Assembly (NCBI GenBank): GCA_964639255.1
Contig: CAZXDP010000002.1
Span: forward strand, 67,553-131,552
Direction of reading: 5' to 3'
Length of the DNA stretch: 64,000 bases
DNA from: NZQO01 sp964639255
GTDB lineage: Bacteria; Bacteroidota; Bacteroidia; Flavobacteriales; Flavobacteriaceae
The translations under genes were made by a program, and so were the position numbers. Of this stretch, positions 26,004 through 34,964 are shown piece by piece. Under the pieces are notes generated by a model. That model saw only the letters and a list, made by a program, of their open reading frames with translations, had not been told where the DNA came from and made no database searches. The stretch's first letter is position 1. The number at the start of each line of letters is the position of its first letter.

Positions 26004-26574
26004 CATTCCCTATATCCTCCTTTTGCTAATGGCACTGCCTTGCGTAGCGCAAAACGATTCGCTTGCCGTTAAAACAACCCAGATTGAAGGAGTAGACAAG
26101 GAGACCGTCACATCGCTCCAAAAACCTTATAACCCGTTGGCCCCCTCGAAGGCCGCCTTTTATTCTGCGGTGGTGCCAGGCTTAGGACAAGCCTATAATG
26201 ACAGGTACTGGAAAATTCCGATTATTTATGCCGGTATAGGAGCCGGCGTCTATTTTTACATACAAAACGATGAGGATTACGATCGCTTCAGAAATGCCTA
26301 CAAGCGAAGGCTCGCGGGTTTTCAGGACGATGAGTTCCAAGGAATTTCAGACGACCGTCTTATTGATGCCCAGCGAACCGCTCAAAAGAATAAAGATATT
26401 AGCATTATCGTATCCTTGTTATTTTACCTAATCAATATTGTAGATGCGAACGTAGATGCGCATCTTCAGCAGTATAACGTAACAGAAGACCTTACCTTGC
26501 AGCCCAACATTGATTTCGAAAATCCGAATACCCAAGCGAATTACGGTCTGTCACTAAAATTTAGCTTGAAATGA
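25993..26574 (+). CDS. DUF5683 membrane-associated protein
   Basis: 193 aa, GTG start at 25993 overlapping the parB stop by 11 bp. Signal peptide to about residue 18 (PCVAQ). The conserved block PSKAAFYSAVVPGLGQAYNDRYWKIP, then a hydrophobic helix (IIYAGIGAGVYFYI) and another near the middle (ISIIVSLLFYLINIVDANVDAHL), is the DUF5683 pattern. Function unknown. Its position between parB and dapB is, from memory, common in flavobacteria, suggesting a conserved operon rather than a functional link I can prove. Confidence 0.8.
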   Translation: MKHSIPYILLLLMALPCVAQNDSLAVKTTQIEGVDKETVTSLQKPYNPLAPSKAAFYSAVVPGLGQAYNDRYWKIPIIYAGIGAGVYFYIQNDEDYDRFRNAYKRRLAGFQDDEFQGISDDRLIDAQRTAQKNKDISIIVSLLFYLINIVDANVDAHLQQYNVTEDLTLQPNIDFENPNTQANYGLSLKFSLK

Positions 26575-27275
26575 AAATTGCACTGCTTGGATATGGAAAA
26601 ATGGGACAGACCATTGAGCGATTGGCACGAGACCAAGGTCATGAAATTGTCTATACCGCGAGTAGCCAACGTGAGAAAGGCAGTTTAAAGGATGCCGATG
26701 TGGCGATCGAGTTTTCGGTTCCGGAAGCTGCTGTAGGCAATTTACAGCGATGTTTCGAAAAGGGTATTCCCGTGGTATGCGGCACTACCGGTTGGTTAGA
26801 TCATTACCAAGACGTAGTAACAAGCTGCCGCCAACGTAACGGAAGCCTTCTCTATGCGTCCAACTTCAGTGTGGGGGTAAACCTGTTTTTCCATATCAAC
26901 CAAATCGCTGCTAAGCTTCTCGCCCAATGGCCCGATTATGAGGTTTCCATCGAGGAGATACACCATACCCAAAAAAAAGATGCTCCTAGCGGCACAGCTA
27001 TAACATTAGCAGAAGACATTTTAGAGCACAACGCAAACACACAATGGAAACTGGACGAGCAGGGAGCGAATATCCTTACCATCACGGCCAAACGAGAGGC
27101 CGATGTAAAGGGAACGCATACGGTTACCTACGCTTCGGAAATCGACACACTAACGATTACCCACCAAGCGCACACGCGCGATGGATTTGCCCAAGGGGCT
27201 ATTCTCGCGGCGAACTGGTTGAAGGGTAAACAGGGAATCTTTACTATGAAAGATGTGCTCACTATTAAAGATTAA
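26571..27275 (+). CDS. dapB: 4-hydroxy-tetrahydrodipicolinate reductase
   Basis: 234 aa. Reduces the DapA product with NAD(P)H in the diaminopimelate/lysine pathway, feeding peptidoglycan. The N-terminal Rossmann GYGKMGQ motif, then FSVPEAA, CGTTGW and SNFSVGVN, plus the catalytic-site EIHHTQKKDAPSGTA, are characteristic. The nucleotide-binding domain is short, as in Bacteroidota DapB. The ATG overlaps the previous stop (ATGA). Confidence 0.95.
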   Translation: MKIALLGYGKMGQTIERLARDQGHEIVYTASSQREKGSLKDADVAIEFSVPEAAVGNLQRCFEKGIPVVCGTTGWLDHYQDVVTSCRQRNGSLLYASNFSVGVNLFFHINQIAAKLLAQWPDYEVSIEEIHHTQKKDAPSGTAITLAEDILEHNANTQWKLDEQGANILTITAKREADVKGTHTVTYASEIDTLTITHQAHTRDGFAQGAILAANWLKGKQGIFTMKDVLTIKD

Positions 27276-27328
27276 GACAAATAAATGCAATTGCAACAAC
27301 TACAACACACCCTAACAAATAACCCGAT

Positions 27329-28903
27329 ATGAGCTGGACAGGTTGGTTTTTATTTTTTCTTATTGTACAGGTAATCCATTTCGCGGGAACCTGGAAACTA
27401 TATCAAAAAGCGGGCAGACAAGCCTGGGAGGCGGCCGTACCCGTTTATAATGCCGTGGTGTTGATGAAGATTATCAATCGGCCATGGTGGTGGACCATCC
27501 TGCTGTTCATTCCCATCGTAAATTTAATTATGTTCCCCGTGGTATGGGTGGAGACCTTGCGAAGCTTTGGGCGCAACAGTGCTACCGATACCTTTTTGGT
27601 GCTCGTTACCTTTGGTCTCTACATCTACTATATAAATTATACTCAAGATGTCACCCACATACCCGATAGAAGCTTAAAACCGCGAACATCTGCTGGGGAA
27701 TGGGTAAGCTCCATTCTATTTGCCGTGGTCGCAGCCACGATTGTGCATACCTATTTTATGCAGCCCTTTACCATACCTACCTCTTCGTTGGAAAAAACAT
27801 TATTGGTAGGCGATTTTCTTTTTGTAAGTAAATATCATTACGGGGCAAGGACACCTATGACGCCTCTCTCCTTCCCTATGGTGCACGATACCATTCCCGT
27901 ACTGGGCGTAAAATCGTACATCAAGGAACCACAGATACCTTATTTCCGGTTTCCGGGATTTCAAGAAATTGAACGCAACGATATCGTGGTATTTAGCTGG
28001 CCGGTAGATACCTTGGTAGATATTACTCCGCCAGGACGCGGTGTGGCGCACAAGCCCCTAGACAAAAAATCCAATTACGTAAAACGAGCTGTAGGAATCC
28101 CTGGCGATTCGTTGGAAATTCGCGATGGTTACGTTTACATAAATGGAAAACAAAATGAGCTTCCAGACCGGGCCCGAATACAGTTTGGGTATGCCTTTGC
28201 CGTAGATAAGCCAGTAAATCCACAATTTATCGCAGAGCGCTACGGAATTACAGATCTGTATCCGCTCAACAATAATTATACGGCATTTCAAGCCCATATG
28301 ACCGATGCCGCTTACGATCAATTTAAGCGTTATCCTGGACTGGACACAATTTTCAAAACCACTACCGATAAGGGGTCCACGAGCAAATCGTTTTTCCCGC
28401 ACGATGCGCGGTATCCTTGGAATAGCGATCACTTCGGACCCATTTACATTCCGAAGGAAGGTGCTACGGTTGCCATAACACCCGAAACAATTTCTCTCTA
28501 TAAACGCATTATTGAAGAATACGAGGGCAGCGAAATAGGAATAGACAATACCATTACCCAAGAAGGAAACCAAGTTTTCCTTAACGGCACACCCATTACC
28601 GAATACACCTTTAAACAGAACTATTACTGGATGATGGGCGACAACCGGAACAACTCTCAAGATGCCCGTATGTGGGGCTTCGTTCCCTTTACCCACGTGG
28701 TGGGCAAGCCTGTTTTTATTTGGATGAGCTGGGATGCCAATGCAAAGGGACTGGCCAACAAAATTCGCTGGGAGCGCGTTTTCACCACGGTGGGGGGTAG
28801 CGGAAAGCCCGTGTCATACTTCAAGTATTTTCTAATTGCAGTTATTGCTTGGTTTGCATTCGACTTCTTCAGAAAACGAAAAAAAGGAAAAACCTCCAAA
28901 TAG
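27329..28903 (+). CDS. lepB: Signal peptidase I with N-terminal membrane domain (S26)
   Basis: 524 aa, much longer than E. coli LepB. The N-terminal ~120 residues form a DUF5684-like membrane domain (AGRQAWEAAVPVYNAVVLMKI, IPIVNLIMF). The peptidase follows: an anchor helix near 130-150, PTSSLEKTLLVGD with the catalytic Ser near 155, NYVKRAVGIPGDSLEIR with the general-base Lys near 250, and MMGDNRNNSQDARMWGFVP near 440. Roughly 150 residues of poorly conserved sequence are inserted between the Lys and MGDN boxes. One more C-terminal helix (FKYFLIAVIAWFAF). It cleaves signal peptides at the periplasmic face. Confidence 0.93.
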   Translation: MSWTGWFLFFLIVQVIHFAGTWKLYQKAGRQAWEAAVPVYNAVVLMKIINRPWWWTILLFIPIVNLIMFPVVWVETLRSFGRNSATDTFLVLVTFGLYIYYINYTQDVTHIPDRSLKPRTSAGEWVSSILFAVVAATIVHTYFMQPFTIPTSSLEKTLLVGDFLFVSKYHYGARTPMTPLSFPMVHDTIPVLGVKSYIKEPQIPYFRFPGFQEIERNDIVVFSWPVDTLVDITPPGRGVAHKPLDKKSNYVKRAVGIPGDSLEIRDGYVYINGKQNELPDRARIQFGYAFAVDKPVNPQFIAERYGITDLYPLNNNYTAFQAHMTDAAYDQFKRYPGLDTIFKTTTDKGSTSKSFFPHDARYPWNSDHFGPIYIPKEGATVAITPETISLYKRIIEEYEGSEIGIDNTITQEGNQVFLNGTPITEYTFKQNYYWMMGDNRNNSQDARMWGFVPFTHVVGKPVFIWMSWDANAKGLANKIRWERVFTTVGGSGKPVSYFKYFLIAVIAWFAFDFFRKRKKGKTSK

Positions 28904-28915
28904 AACCCTACCCGC

Positions 28916-29545
28916 ATGGAAGCCATTTTGCTACAGCCGGCCTATTTTCCGTGTATTGCCCAAATGGTCGCGGTTGCCAAGGCAGCTAAAGTAACATTCG
29001 AAGTGTTCGACAATTATCAGAAACAGACGTATCGAACCCGTGCTTATATCGCCCATACGAATGGCAAACTCTTACTGAATGTGCCTATAAAGCATTCCAA
29101 ATCGGGGGAGCGGCAAAAGACGAAAGAGTTGGTTCCAGAAGATAGCTTTCCATGGCAATCGCAGCACTGGAAATCGCTGCAAACCGCCTATCGTACCTCT
29201 CCTTTTTTCGAGTATTACGAAGACGACTTACATCCGCTTTTTCAGAAACCGGTACGCAACTTGTTGCAGCACCACTTGGACATTTATGAAACGCTATGCG
29301 AGCTTTTAGGTTTGGACAGCAGTTTTACAACTACTACTGAATATTTCAGAAATCCTCCACAGCGGGACCTGCGGCACCTTATTAACGCCAAGAACGAACC
29401 CAACTTTGCGATAGAACCGTATACACAGGTGTTGCAGGAGCATCACGGCTTTTTGCCAAACCTCTCGGTGATAGATCTACTATTTAATGAGGGTCCCAAT
29501 ACCTTGGCTTATTTGGAACGACAAGAGTTACATTTCGGGATTTAA
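28916..29545 (+). CDS. WbqC family protein
   Basis: 209 aa. Opens ILLQPAYFPCIAQM and contains FDNYQKQTYRTRAYI and LLNVPIKH near 60, the pattern of the WbqC-like family often found in glycan and polysaccharide loci. Biochemical activity is not established to my knowledge. It lies 12 bp after lepB and converges with the endonuclease gene, overlapping it by four bases, so there is no room for a separate terminator here. Confidence 0.85.
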   Translation: MEAILLQPAYFPCIAQMVAVAKAAKVTFEVFDNYQKQTYRTRAYIAHTNGKLLLNVPIKHSKSGERQKTKELVPEDSFPWQSQHWKSLQTAYRTSPFFEYYEDDLHPLFQKPVRNLLQHHLDIYETLCELLGLDSSFTTTTEYFRNPPQRDLRHLINAKNEPNFAIEPYTQVLQEHHGFLPNLSVIDLLFNEGPNTLAYLERQELHFGI

Positions 29546-30570
29546 TTCCAGCCAACCGTAGCGCTTACTGGAAAGTGATCGGAAAATGAGGTTTCGCCTG
29601 TTTCAAAGGCTACGATATCCAGCGTTTCGGAAAGAAGAATATAGTCTATGCGCATGGGGTACTTCTCGAACATAAAGGTGGTACCCAAACCGTTTCCTCC
29701 TTCTACAAAAGCATCTTTCATATTTTCCTGAAGCGCTCGGTACACATACGAAAAGGCCGTATTGTTGAAATCGCCCGCCAGGATCACTGGTGTGGTCGCC
29801 CTGTTTTTGTGTTCTATAATCTCTAAGGCCTGTTCCTGCTGCTTCTGGAAGGCATTGGCCATACGACGTCGCAACCGTTCCTTGTCACCCTCCTGTAGGT
29901 AATTTACATTCGGCTTTATACCCAGCGATTGCAGATGGATATTGTACACCCGAATGGTATCACCGTTCTTTACCACATCGGCATACAAAGCATTGTTATA
30001 GGAATTCTTAAAATTGAAGGTTCCCGTATTTACCAAGGGATATTTCGAAAAGATGGCATGGCCCATCTTGTTTTGCATTCCTTTGTAATGGACATATTTA
30101 TAGGGATAGCCAGAAAAGTCGAGCGTGCTTTCCTTGTAAAATTCCTGAATGCAGAGTACATCTGGCTTTTGAATATCGAGTATACCCGATATTACCGCTG
30201 CGACACCTTTCTCGGGCACCTTTTCGTATGCGTTGAAAAGCCGCACGTTGTAGGAGACGATGCTTAGGGTATTATCATATTCCGAAGCATCACCGATAGA
30301 GGAAAATTCAAAAAAAGGATTAAAATGAAAATAGGCAACAACGAGGACAAACGCCGAGAGCAACGCCTTGCGTCTTGCCTGAACCAACCAATAAAGGAAA
30401 AATACGATATTTACCAACAACAAGGGCGATACGCCCAAGCTGAGCAAAGATAGGTTGGGAAATTGCTTGGGAGGCAAGTACGGAAGCACAAAAGAAACGA
30501 CGAGGAGTAGCGCTGCCAGCACGTTTCCCCAAAATACCAAGGCTGTAAAGCATCCTTTTTTACGAGACAT
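29542..30570 (-). CDS. Endonuclease/exonuclease/phosphatase family protein with membrane N-terminus
   Basis: 342 aa. Three hydrophobic helices in residues ~8-90, then an EEP (DNase I-like) domain. Its motifs are SYNVRLFNAYEK near 108, DVLCIQEFYKE near 136 (catalytic Glu), LAGDFNNTAFSYV near 263 (catalytic Asp/Asn) and FSDHFPVSATVGW at the end (catalytic Asp-His). This family hydrolyses phosphodiester bonds of nucleic acids or lipids; the substrate cannot be told. First gene... in transcription order it is the last of the minus-strand run, 8 bp after the rhomboid gene. Confidence 0.88.
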   Translation of the reverse strand: MSRKKGCFTALVFWGNVLAALLLVVSFVLPYLPPKQFPNLSLLSLGVSPLLLVNIVFFLYWLVQARRKALLSAFVLVVAYFHFNPFFEFSSIGDASEYDNTLSIVSYNVRLFNAYEKVPEKGVAAVISGILDIQKPDVLCIQEFYKESTLDFSGYPYKYVHYKGMQNKMGHAIFSKYPLVNTGTFNFKNSYNNALYADVVKNGDTIRVYNIHLQSLGIKPNVNYLQEGDKERLRRRMANAFQKQQEQALEIIEHKNRATTPVILAGDFNNTAFSYVYRALQENMKDAFVEGGNGLGTTFMFEKYPMRIDYILLSETLDIVAFETGETSFSDHFPVSATVGWN

Positions 30571-30578
30571 ACCTGTTA

Positions 30579-31460
30579 TTAATCATCGTTACCGGCCTTG
30601 AAAAGAAAATCCTTCTCGGCTTTGGTAAGGCTATCATAGCCACTTTTACCAATCTTGTCCAGAATAGCATCTACCTTCTTTTGCTTTGTGTCCTTCGAGT
30701 CTTTCGAAGCAGCAGTGGAAGCGGGCTTTCGCCTTGCTGAAGAGCGATGTACTTTCCGGAACGGTCGTTGTTTTTTAGTTTTAAACATATTGGCAACGGC
30801 TTCGATCCAACGCTCAACCCAAGCACCAATATTATTGCCCTTTTTAAGCTGCACTGCATAGAGGTACCCGAAAACCGCACCGCCCAAATGGGCGAGAAGT
30901 CCACCGGCATTGCCAGACGTAGGCATCTGTATTAAATCTAACAGCACTACGAACAAACCGATATGCCATACCTTAACATTGAAGAAAAACAAGCGTACCT
31001 GGGTATGGGGAGTATAAGCGGCTACAAAAATAACGATGGCCCGCACCGCTGCCGAAGCACCAAGCAAATAGCCGCGATAGGCTGCGAATGCGGGGAAGAG
31101 ATTGTACGATACTACATACAACAGGCCACCAAACAGTGCCCCCAGCAAATAGATCGTCAAAAATTGCCTATCACTGAACAGGTTCAGCACAAACGCACCA
31201 AACCAATACAGCCATAACATATTCCAGAAAATATGCCAGAACCCAAAATGTAAAAAACTATAGGTAAGCAGCGACCAAGGCTGCAAGAGGATTTCCCCAA
31301 AATCGTCCGGCAACACAAACCACTGTGCCACCACTGCAGGAGTGGTACCAAATAGGAACGCCCCCAGTGTCACCAGCAGGAAAATCACGGTGTTTAAAAC
31401 AATTAGCTTTACGACGATGTTCGCCGTTTTATATTGGTATGTGAGGTTATTAGTATTCAT
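30579..31460 (-). CDS. Rhomboid-family intramembrane serine protease (GASA active site)
   Basis: 293 aa from the ATG at 31460. Six membrane helices in the first ~210 residues, with HIFWNMLWLYWFG near 80 (the HxxxN oxyanion region), LLGASAAVRAI near 137 with the catalytic Ser, and LLAHLGGAVFGYLYA near 190 with the catalytic His. The usual GxSG is GASA here, a variant I recall in other Bacteroidota rhomboids. The C-terminal ~90 residues are cytosolic and rich in Lys/Arg/Ser. It begins two bases after the stop of a second rhomboid, so the two probably act or evolved as a pair. Confidence 0.88.
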   Translation of the reverse strand: MNTNNLTYQYKTANIVVKLIVLNTVIFLLVTLGAFLFGTTPAVVAQWFVLPDDFGEILLQPWSLLTYSFLHFGFWHIFWNMLWLYWFGAFVLNLFSDRQFLTIYLLGALFGGLLYVVSYNLFPAFAAYRGYLLGASAAVRAIVIFVAAYTPHTQVRLFFFNVKVWHIGLFVVLLDLIQMPTSGNAGGLLAHLGGAVFGYLYAVQLKKGNNIGAWVERWIEAVANMFKTKKQRPFRKVHRSSARRKPASTAASKDSKDTKQKKVDAILDKIGKSGYDSLTKAEKDFLFKAGNDD

Positions 31461-31462
31461 GA

Positions 31463-32197
31463 TCAATACCAGCGGGTGCCGTTAAAACTATTTCGCTTCC
31501 AGTACCAGGCCATAATGAACCCAAAAAGGGCTCCGCCTATATGGGCCCAGTGCGCAATGCCAAAAGGCGAGCCCGTAATGCCGAAAAACAGATCGATAAC
31601 GATCAATCCAGGTATAAAGTATTTCGCTTTGATGGGAACGGGTAAAAAGATAAGCATAAGTTCAATGTTGGGAAACATCATACCAAACGCTACCAATACG
31701 CCGTAAATCGCGCCAGAAGCTCCCACGGCAGGGGTATGGAAGGCGCTATAAAGCCCTTCGAGGGTTTCCTTGGAAACGGCTTGCAAGATTCCAGAATTAT
31801 ATTCTCCCGTGGCGAGGAGTTGCGCTATCTGCCCCTGGTCCATCCCAGCTGCAAGCAGCGTGTCCATACCACTCTGCACCTGTAGGTAATTCACCAAGGT
31901 GTGGATGATGGCGGCCCCGAACCCCGCCGAAAAGTAAAAGAACAAAAACTTATTGCGCCCCCAACGCATTTCCAGCGGTGATCCAAAAGCCCAAAGTGCA
32001 TACATATTGAATAGAATATGCATAAAATTCCCGTGCATGAACATATGCGTAAGGGGTTGCCAAAATTGGAAGTTGGGATTTTCAAAATAGAACAGTGAGA
32101 ACAGTTGATAGGCCAAATCGCCTGTGGTTAACGTTCCAATAAACATAAGAACGTTAATGATGATCAATACTTTTACCGTATCGGTTATTCGTGCCAT
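31463..32197 (-). CDS. Rhomboid-family intramembrane serine protease (GASG active site)
   Basis: 244 aa. Six helices. HMFMHGNFMHILFNMYALWAFG near 48 gives the HxxxN motif, VGASGAIYGVLVAFG near 152 carries the nucleophilic Ser in canonical GxSG, and GIAHWAHIGGALFGFIMA near 214 carries the His. A ~35-residue loop follows helix 3. Cleaves helices within the membrane; substrates unknown. It is 1 bp from mutL upstream and 2 bp from the second rhomboid downstream. Confidence 0.92.
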   Translation of the reverse strand: MARITDTVKVLIIINVLMFIGTLTTGDLAYQLFSLFYFENPNFQFWQPLTHMFMHGNFMHILFNMYALWAFGSPLEMRWGRNKFLFFYFSAGFGAAIIHTLVNYLQVQSGMDTLLAAGMDQGQIAQLLATGEYNSGILQAVSKETLEGLYSAFHTPAVGASGAIYGVLVAFGMMFPNIELMLIFLPVPIKAKYFIPGLIVIDLFFGITGSPFGIAHWAHIGGALFGFIMAWYWKRNSFNGTRWY

Positions 32198-34051
32198 TTA
32201 CATAAATTTTTTATCAAAATCACTTGCGTCCATGGTGATGAGCACCGGCCTGTTGGCAGGCGACACGCTTGGTTCCTTGCAAGCGAACAACTGGTGTACT
32301 AAATGTTCCTGCTCCATTCTGCTTAAATGCGTTCCGGTTTTAACCGCCATGCTCTTGGCCAGTGATTGCGCCAAGAGATCGTTTTGGCTAAAGCCGGCAT
32401 CGGGAACTTCATCCGTTATATCTGCAAGCAATTGCTCCAACACTCTTTCGGCCTGACTTTCCACCAAAGATACAGGGATACCGTTTATCTCAATATGGTC
32501 CTTTTCAAATTTGGAAAACACAAATCCGGTGTGCTCTAATTGTTCCCTTACCTTTTCCAGCAATTGAATTTCGGGAGCAGTGAACGAAAGGACAAGGGGA
32601 AAAAGGAGCTGCTGGCTCACGGCTTCCTGCAGGGTCATATTCTTCAGCAATTCCTCGTACAGCACACGCTGGTGGGCAAGATGTTGATGAATTACCATAA
32701 TGCCGCTTTTAATAGGGCTTATAATGTATTTATTCTGAAGTTGAAACGTGGCCTGACCTTGGGTCTCCCGTTCCGAAGTGAACAATCTTCCCGTTACCTC
32801 CTCACTCTCCATTTCAATAGATTGAATGGAATCGGCAGCCCCCTCTGGGGATTCCTTCGGTGCAACTTCGGTGTAGAGCGCCTCCCAACCGGACGTACTT
32901 TGCCTTTGAAATGAGCCGCTCCACTTCCTGACTGATGACTGCCTAAAGGGATTAAAATTTCTATCTACTTCAACGGAAGGGACCTTGGGCGGCTTTTTGC
33001 TATACTCATAGGGAGTATCGAAACCTGCGTCCTTGTTGAAATCCAGCACCGGCGCAATACTGAATTGCCCTAGACTATGTTTTACGGTAGCTCGCAACAT
33101 GGCATAGATAGCGTGTTCATCATCAAACTTTATCTCGGTTTTGGTAGGATGTATGTTAATATCGATGGATTTTGGATCCACCTCCAGAAACAGGAAATAG
33201 CCAGGGTGTGTCCCCTCTTTAATCAATCCTTCAAAAGCCGAATGCACGGCGTGGTGAAGGTATGCACTTTTCACAAAGCGGTTGTTGACGAAAAAAAACT
33301 GCTCCCCACCCCTGCTCTTTTTCGCGAACTCTGGCTTAAGTACAAATCCTTCTACTTTTACGATTTCGGTTTCTTCTGTAACCGGAACCAATTTTTCGTT
33401 GGTTTTACTTCCGAAAATATGCACCACCCGTTGCCTGGTATTGGTGCTTGGAAGATTGAACACATCGCTGCCATTGTGAATCATATGAAACGCCACCTGC
33501 GGATGCGCCAATGCCACGCGGTGGAATTCGTCTATAATATGCCTAGTTTCTACCGGGTTGCTCTTTAAAAAGTTGCGACGTGCGGGAATGTTATAGAATA
33601 AGTTTTTTACTGAAATAGTAGTGCCCTTGGGAACTACGGCCGCCTCGTGGGAGGTAACGGTGCTTCCCTCGATGCAGATTTCGGTACCAATTTCGGTATT
33701 GGCCGTACGGGTTTTCAAGATTACGTGCGCGATGGCCGCGATGGAAGCCAAGGCCTCGCCGCGGAACCCCTTGGTATGTAAATTGAAGAGGTCGTCTGCG
33801 CTCTTAATCTTACTGGTGGCGTGGCGCTCGAAGCATAGGCGGGCATCGGTTGTGCTCATTCCCAAGCCGTCGTCTGTTACCTGTATAAGCGTTTTACCGG
33901 CATCCTTCACCAGCAAGGTAACACTGGTTGCTCCCGCATCAATACTGTTTTCAAGGAGCTCCTTTACTACCGACGCCGGCCGTTGTACCACCTCGCCCGC
34001 AGCTATTTGGTTGGCGACATGGTCCGGTAAGAGTTGAATGATGTCGCTCAT
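32198..34051 (-). CDS. mutL: DNA mismatch repair protein MutL
   Basis: 617 aa. GHKL ATPase N-terminus: NQIAAGEVVQRPASVVKELLENSIDAGAT from residue ~12, DDGLGMS near 60, then TKGFRGEALASIAA near 92. The C-terminal dimer domain follows a variable linker (~340-420). MutL couples MutS mismatch recognition to strand incision. I do not see the DQHAAHER form at the start of the C-terminal domain; instead VIHQHLAHQRVLYEELL, and no clear DQHA(X)2E(X)4E endonuclease motif, so the nicking activity is uncertain. It overlaps the small membrane protein gene by one base. Confidence 0.95.
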   Translation of the reverse strand: MSDIIQLLPDHVANQIAAGEVVQRPASVVKELLENSIDAGATSVTLLVKDAGKTLIQVTDDGLGMSTTDARLCFERHATSKIKSADDLFNLHTKGFRGEALASIAAIAHVILKTRTANTEIGTEICIEGSTVTSHEAAVVPKGTTISVKNLFYNIPARRNFLKSNPVETRHIIDEFHRVALAHPQVAFHMIHNGSDVFNLPSTNTRQRVVHIFGSKTNEKLVPVTEETEIVKVEGFVLKPEFAKKSRGGEQFFFVNNRFVKSAYLHHAVHSAFEGLIKEGTHPGYFLFLEVDPKSIDINIHPTKTEIKFDDEHAIYAMLRATVKHSLGQFSIAPVLDFNKDAGFDTPYEYSKKPPKVPSVEVDRNFNPFRQSSVRKWSGSFQRQSTSGWEALYTEVAPKESPEGAADSIQSIEMESEEVTGRLFTSERETQGQATFQLQNKYIISPIKSGIMVIHQHLAHQRVLYEELLKNMTLQEAVSQQLLFPLVLSFTAPEIQLLEKVREQLEHTGFVFSKFEKDHIEINGIPVSLVESQAERVLEQLLADITDEVPDAGFSQNDLLAQSLAKSMAVKTGTHLSRMEQEHLVHQLFACKEPSVSPANRPVLITMDASDFDKKFM

Positions 34052-34341
34052 TAAAATTCGGTAAAGAAAATGGACAAATCGAAATCGATAATGAAGAGAA
34101 ATAGGAGAATAAAGAGCGCGACTATAAAAAAGATGGTTCGATTTACGCGACGGTCCTGTGCCTCCTTCAGTTCACGGAGAGCTGCCTTTAGCTTTCCCTT
34201 GAAACCCAGGGGATCGCCCGTCGTGGTCCTATAGTCATCGAATTTGTGCTTTATCTGAAAAGGGCTGCCCTCCCCATCATGCTTGTAATAGCGAGGTTCA
34301 TAGCCAAATTTTTTGTTCTTCCGTGTCTTTAATAATCCCAT
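34051..34341 (-). CDS. Small single-pass membrane protein of unknown function
   Basis: 96 aa. A basic N-terminal ~65 residues (GLLKTRKNKKFGYEPRYY, then FDDYRTTTGDPLGFKGKLKAALRELK) is followed by one strongly hydrophobic helix near 70-92 ending in FFTEF. Homologues in flavobacteria have been labelled riboflavin synthase subunit beta, apparently copied from the adjacent ribH; nothing in this sequence supports that. Its stop overlaps the mutL ATG by one base, so it is cotranscribed with mutL. Confidence 0.7.
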   Translation of the reverse strand: MGLLKTRKNKKFGYEPRYYKHDGEGSPFQIKHKFDDYRTTTGDPLGFKGKLKAALRELKEAQDRRVNRTIFFIVALFILLFLFIIDFDLSIFFTEF

Positions 34342-34355
34342 AATCCTTCGTAGTT

Positions 34356-34363
34356 CAAATGTA
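34356..34363 (-). promoter_or_regulatory. -7 promoter box ahead of the small membrane protein-mutL-rhomboid run
   Basis: On the minus strand the box reads TACATTTG, an exact TAnnTTTG, 14 bp before the ATG at 34341. No clear -33 TTG. The 125 bp between ribH and this gene otherwise shows nothing notable. Confidence 0.4.
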
Positions 34364-34466
34364 CTTAAAATACGGCAGTTTTTGAAGCATCCCCACCGCA
34401 GATTCTAAACAGCAAGCACTATGCCGATTTGCAACGGGACAGAACACTATATGGAAATTGGAAAGC

Positions 34467-34964
34467 TTAGAATTTGGCGTCCTTGCGCAGTTGCGCCATC
34501 TTGATGGCCGCAATGGCTGCCTCGGTACCCTTGTTGCCGTGCTTACCGCCACTCCGGTCTATAGACTGTTGTATGTTATTGTCTGTGAGCACGCAAAAGA
34601 TGACCGGTATATCGTTTGATATATTTAAATCTTTAATGCCTTGGGTGACCCCCTCGCAAACGAAATCGAAGTGCTTGGTTTCTCCTTGAATGACACTGCC
34701 AATGGCTATTACAGCATCCAGCATATCATAGCTCTGCTGCATTTTCTTACAGCCATAAATAAGCTCAAAACTACCGGGCACATTCCACCTTACGATATTA
34801 TCTTTAATGGCACCACAATCGAGAAGCGCATCGAACGCGCCTTGAAAAAGCCCTTCGGTAATATCTGGATTCCATTCAGAAACAACAATCCCAAACCGAA
34901 AGTCCTTCGCATTTGGGATTGTCGTTTTATCGTAAGCCGATAAATTTTTGTTTTCCGTAGCCAT
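34467..34964 (-). CDS. ribH: 6,7-dimethyl-8-ribityllumazine synthase
   Basis: 165 aa. Condenses the ribityl-uracil and butanone-phosphate precursors in riboflavin synthesis, assembling as a capsid-like shell in many bacteria. Shows FGIVVSEWNPDITEGLFQGA near 25, VPGSFELIYGCKK near 63, the AIGSVIQGETKHFDFVCEG block near 88 with the catalytic His, and NKGTEAAIAAIKM at the end. Directly downstream of the TPR gene with no spacer. No other rib genes are in the window. Confidence 0.96.
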   Translation of the reverse strand: MATENKNLSAYDKTTIPNAKDFRFGIVVSEWNPDITEGLFQGAFDALLDCGAIKDNIVRWNVPGSFELIYGCKKMQQSYDMLDAVIAIGSVIQGETKHFDFVCEGVTQGIKDLNISNDIPVIFCVLTDNNIQQSIDRSGGKHGNKGTEAAIAAIKMAQLRKDAKF

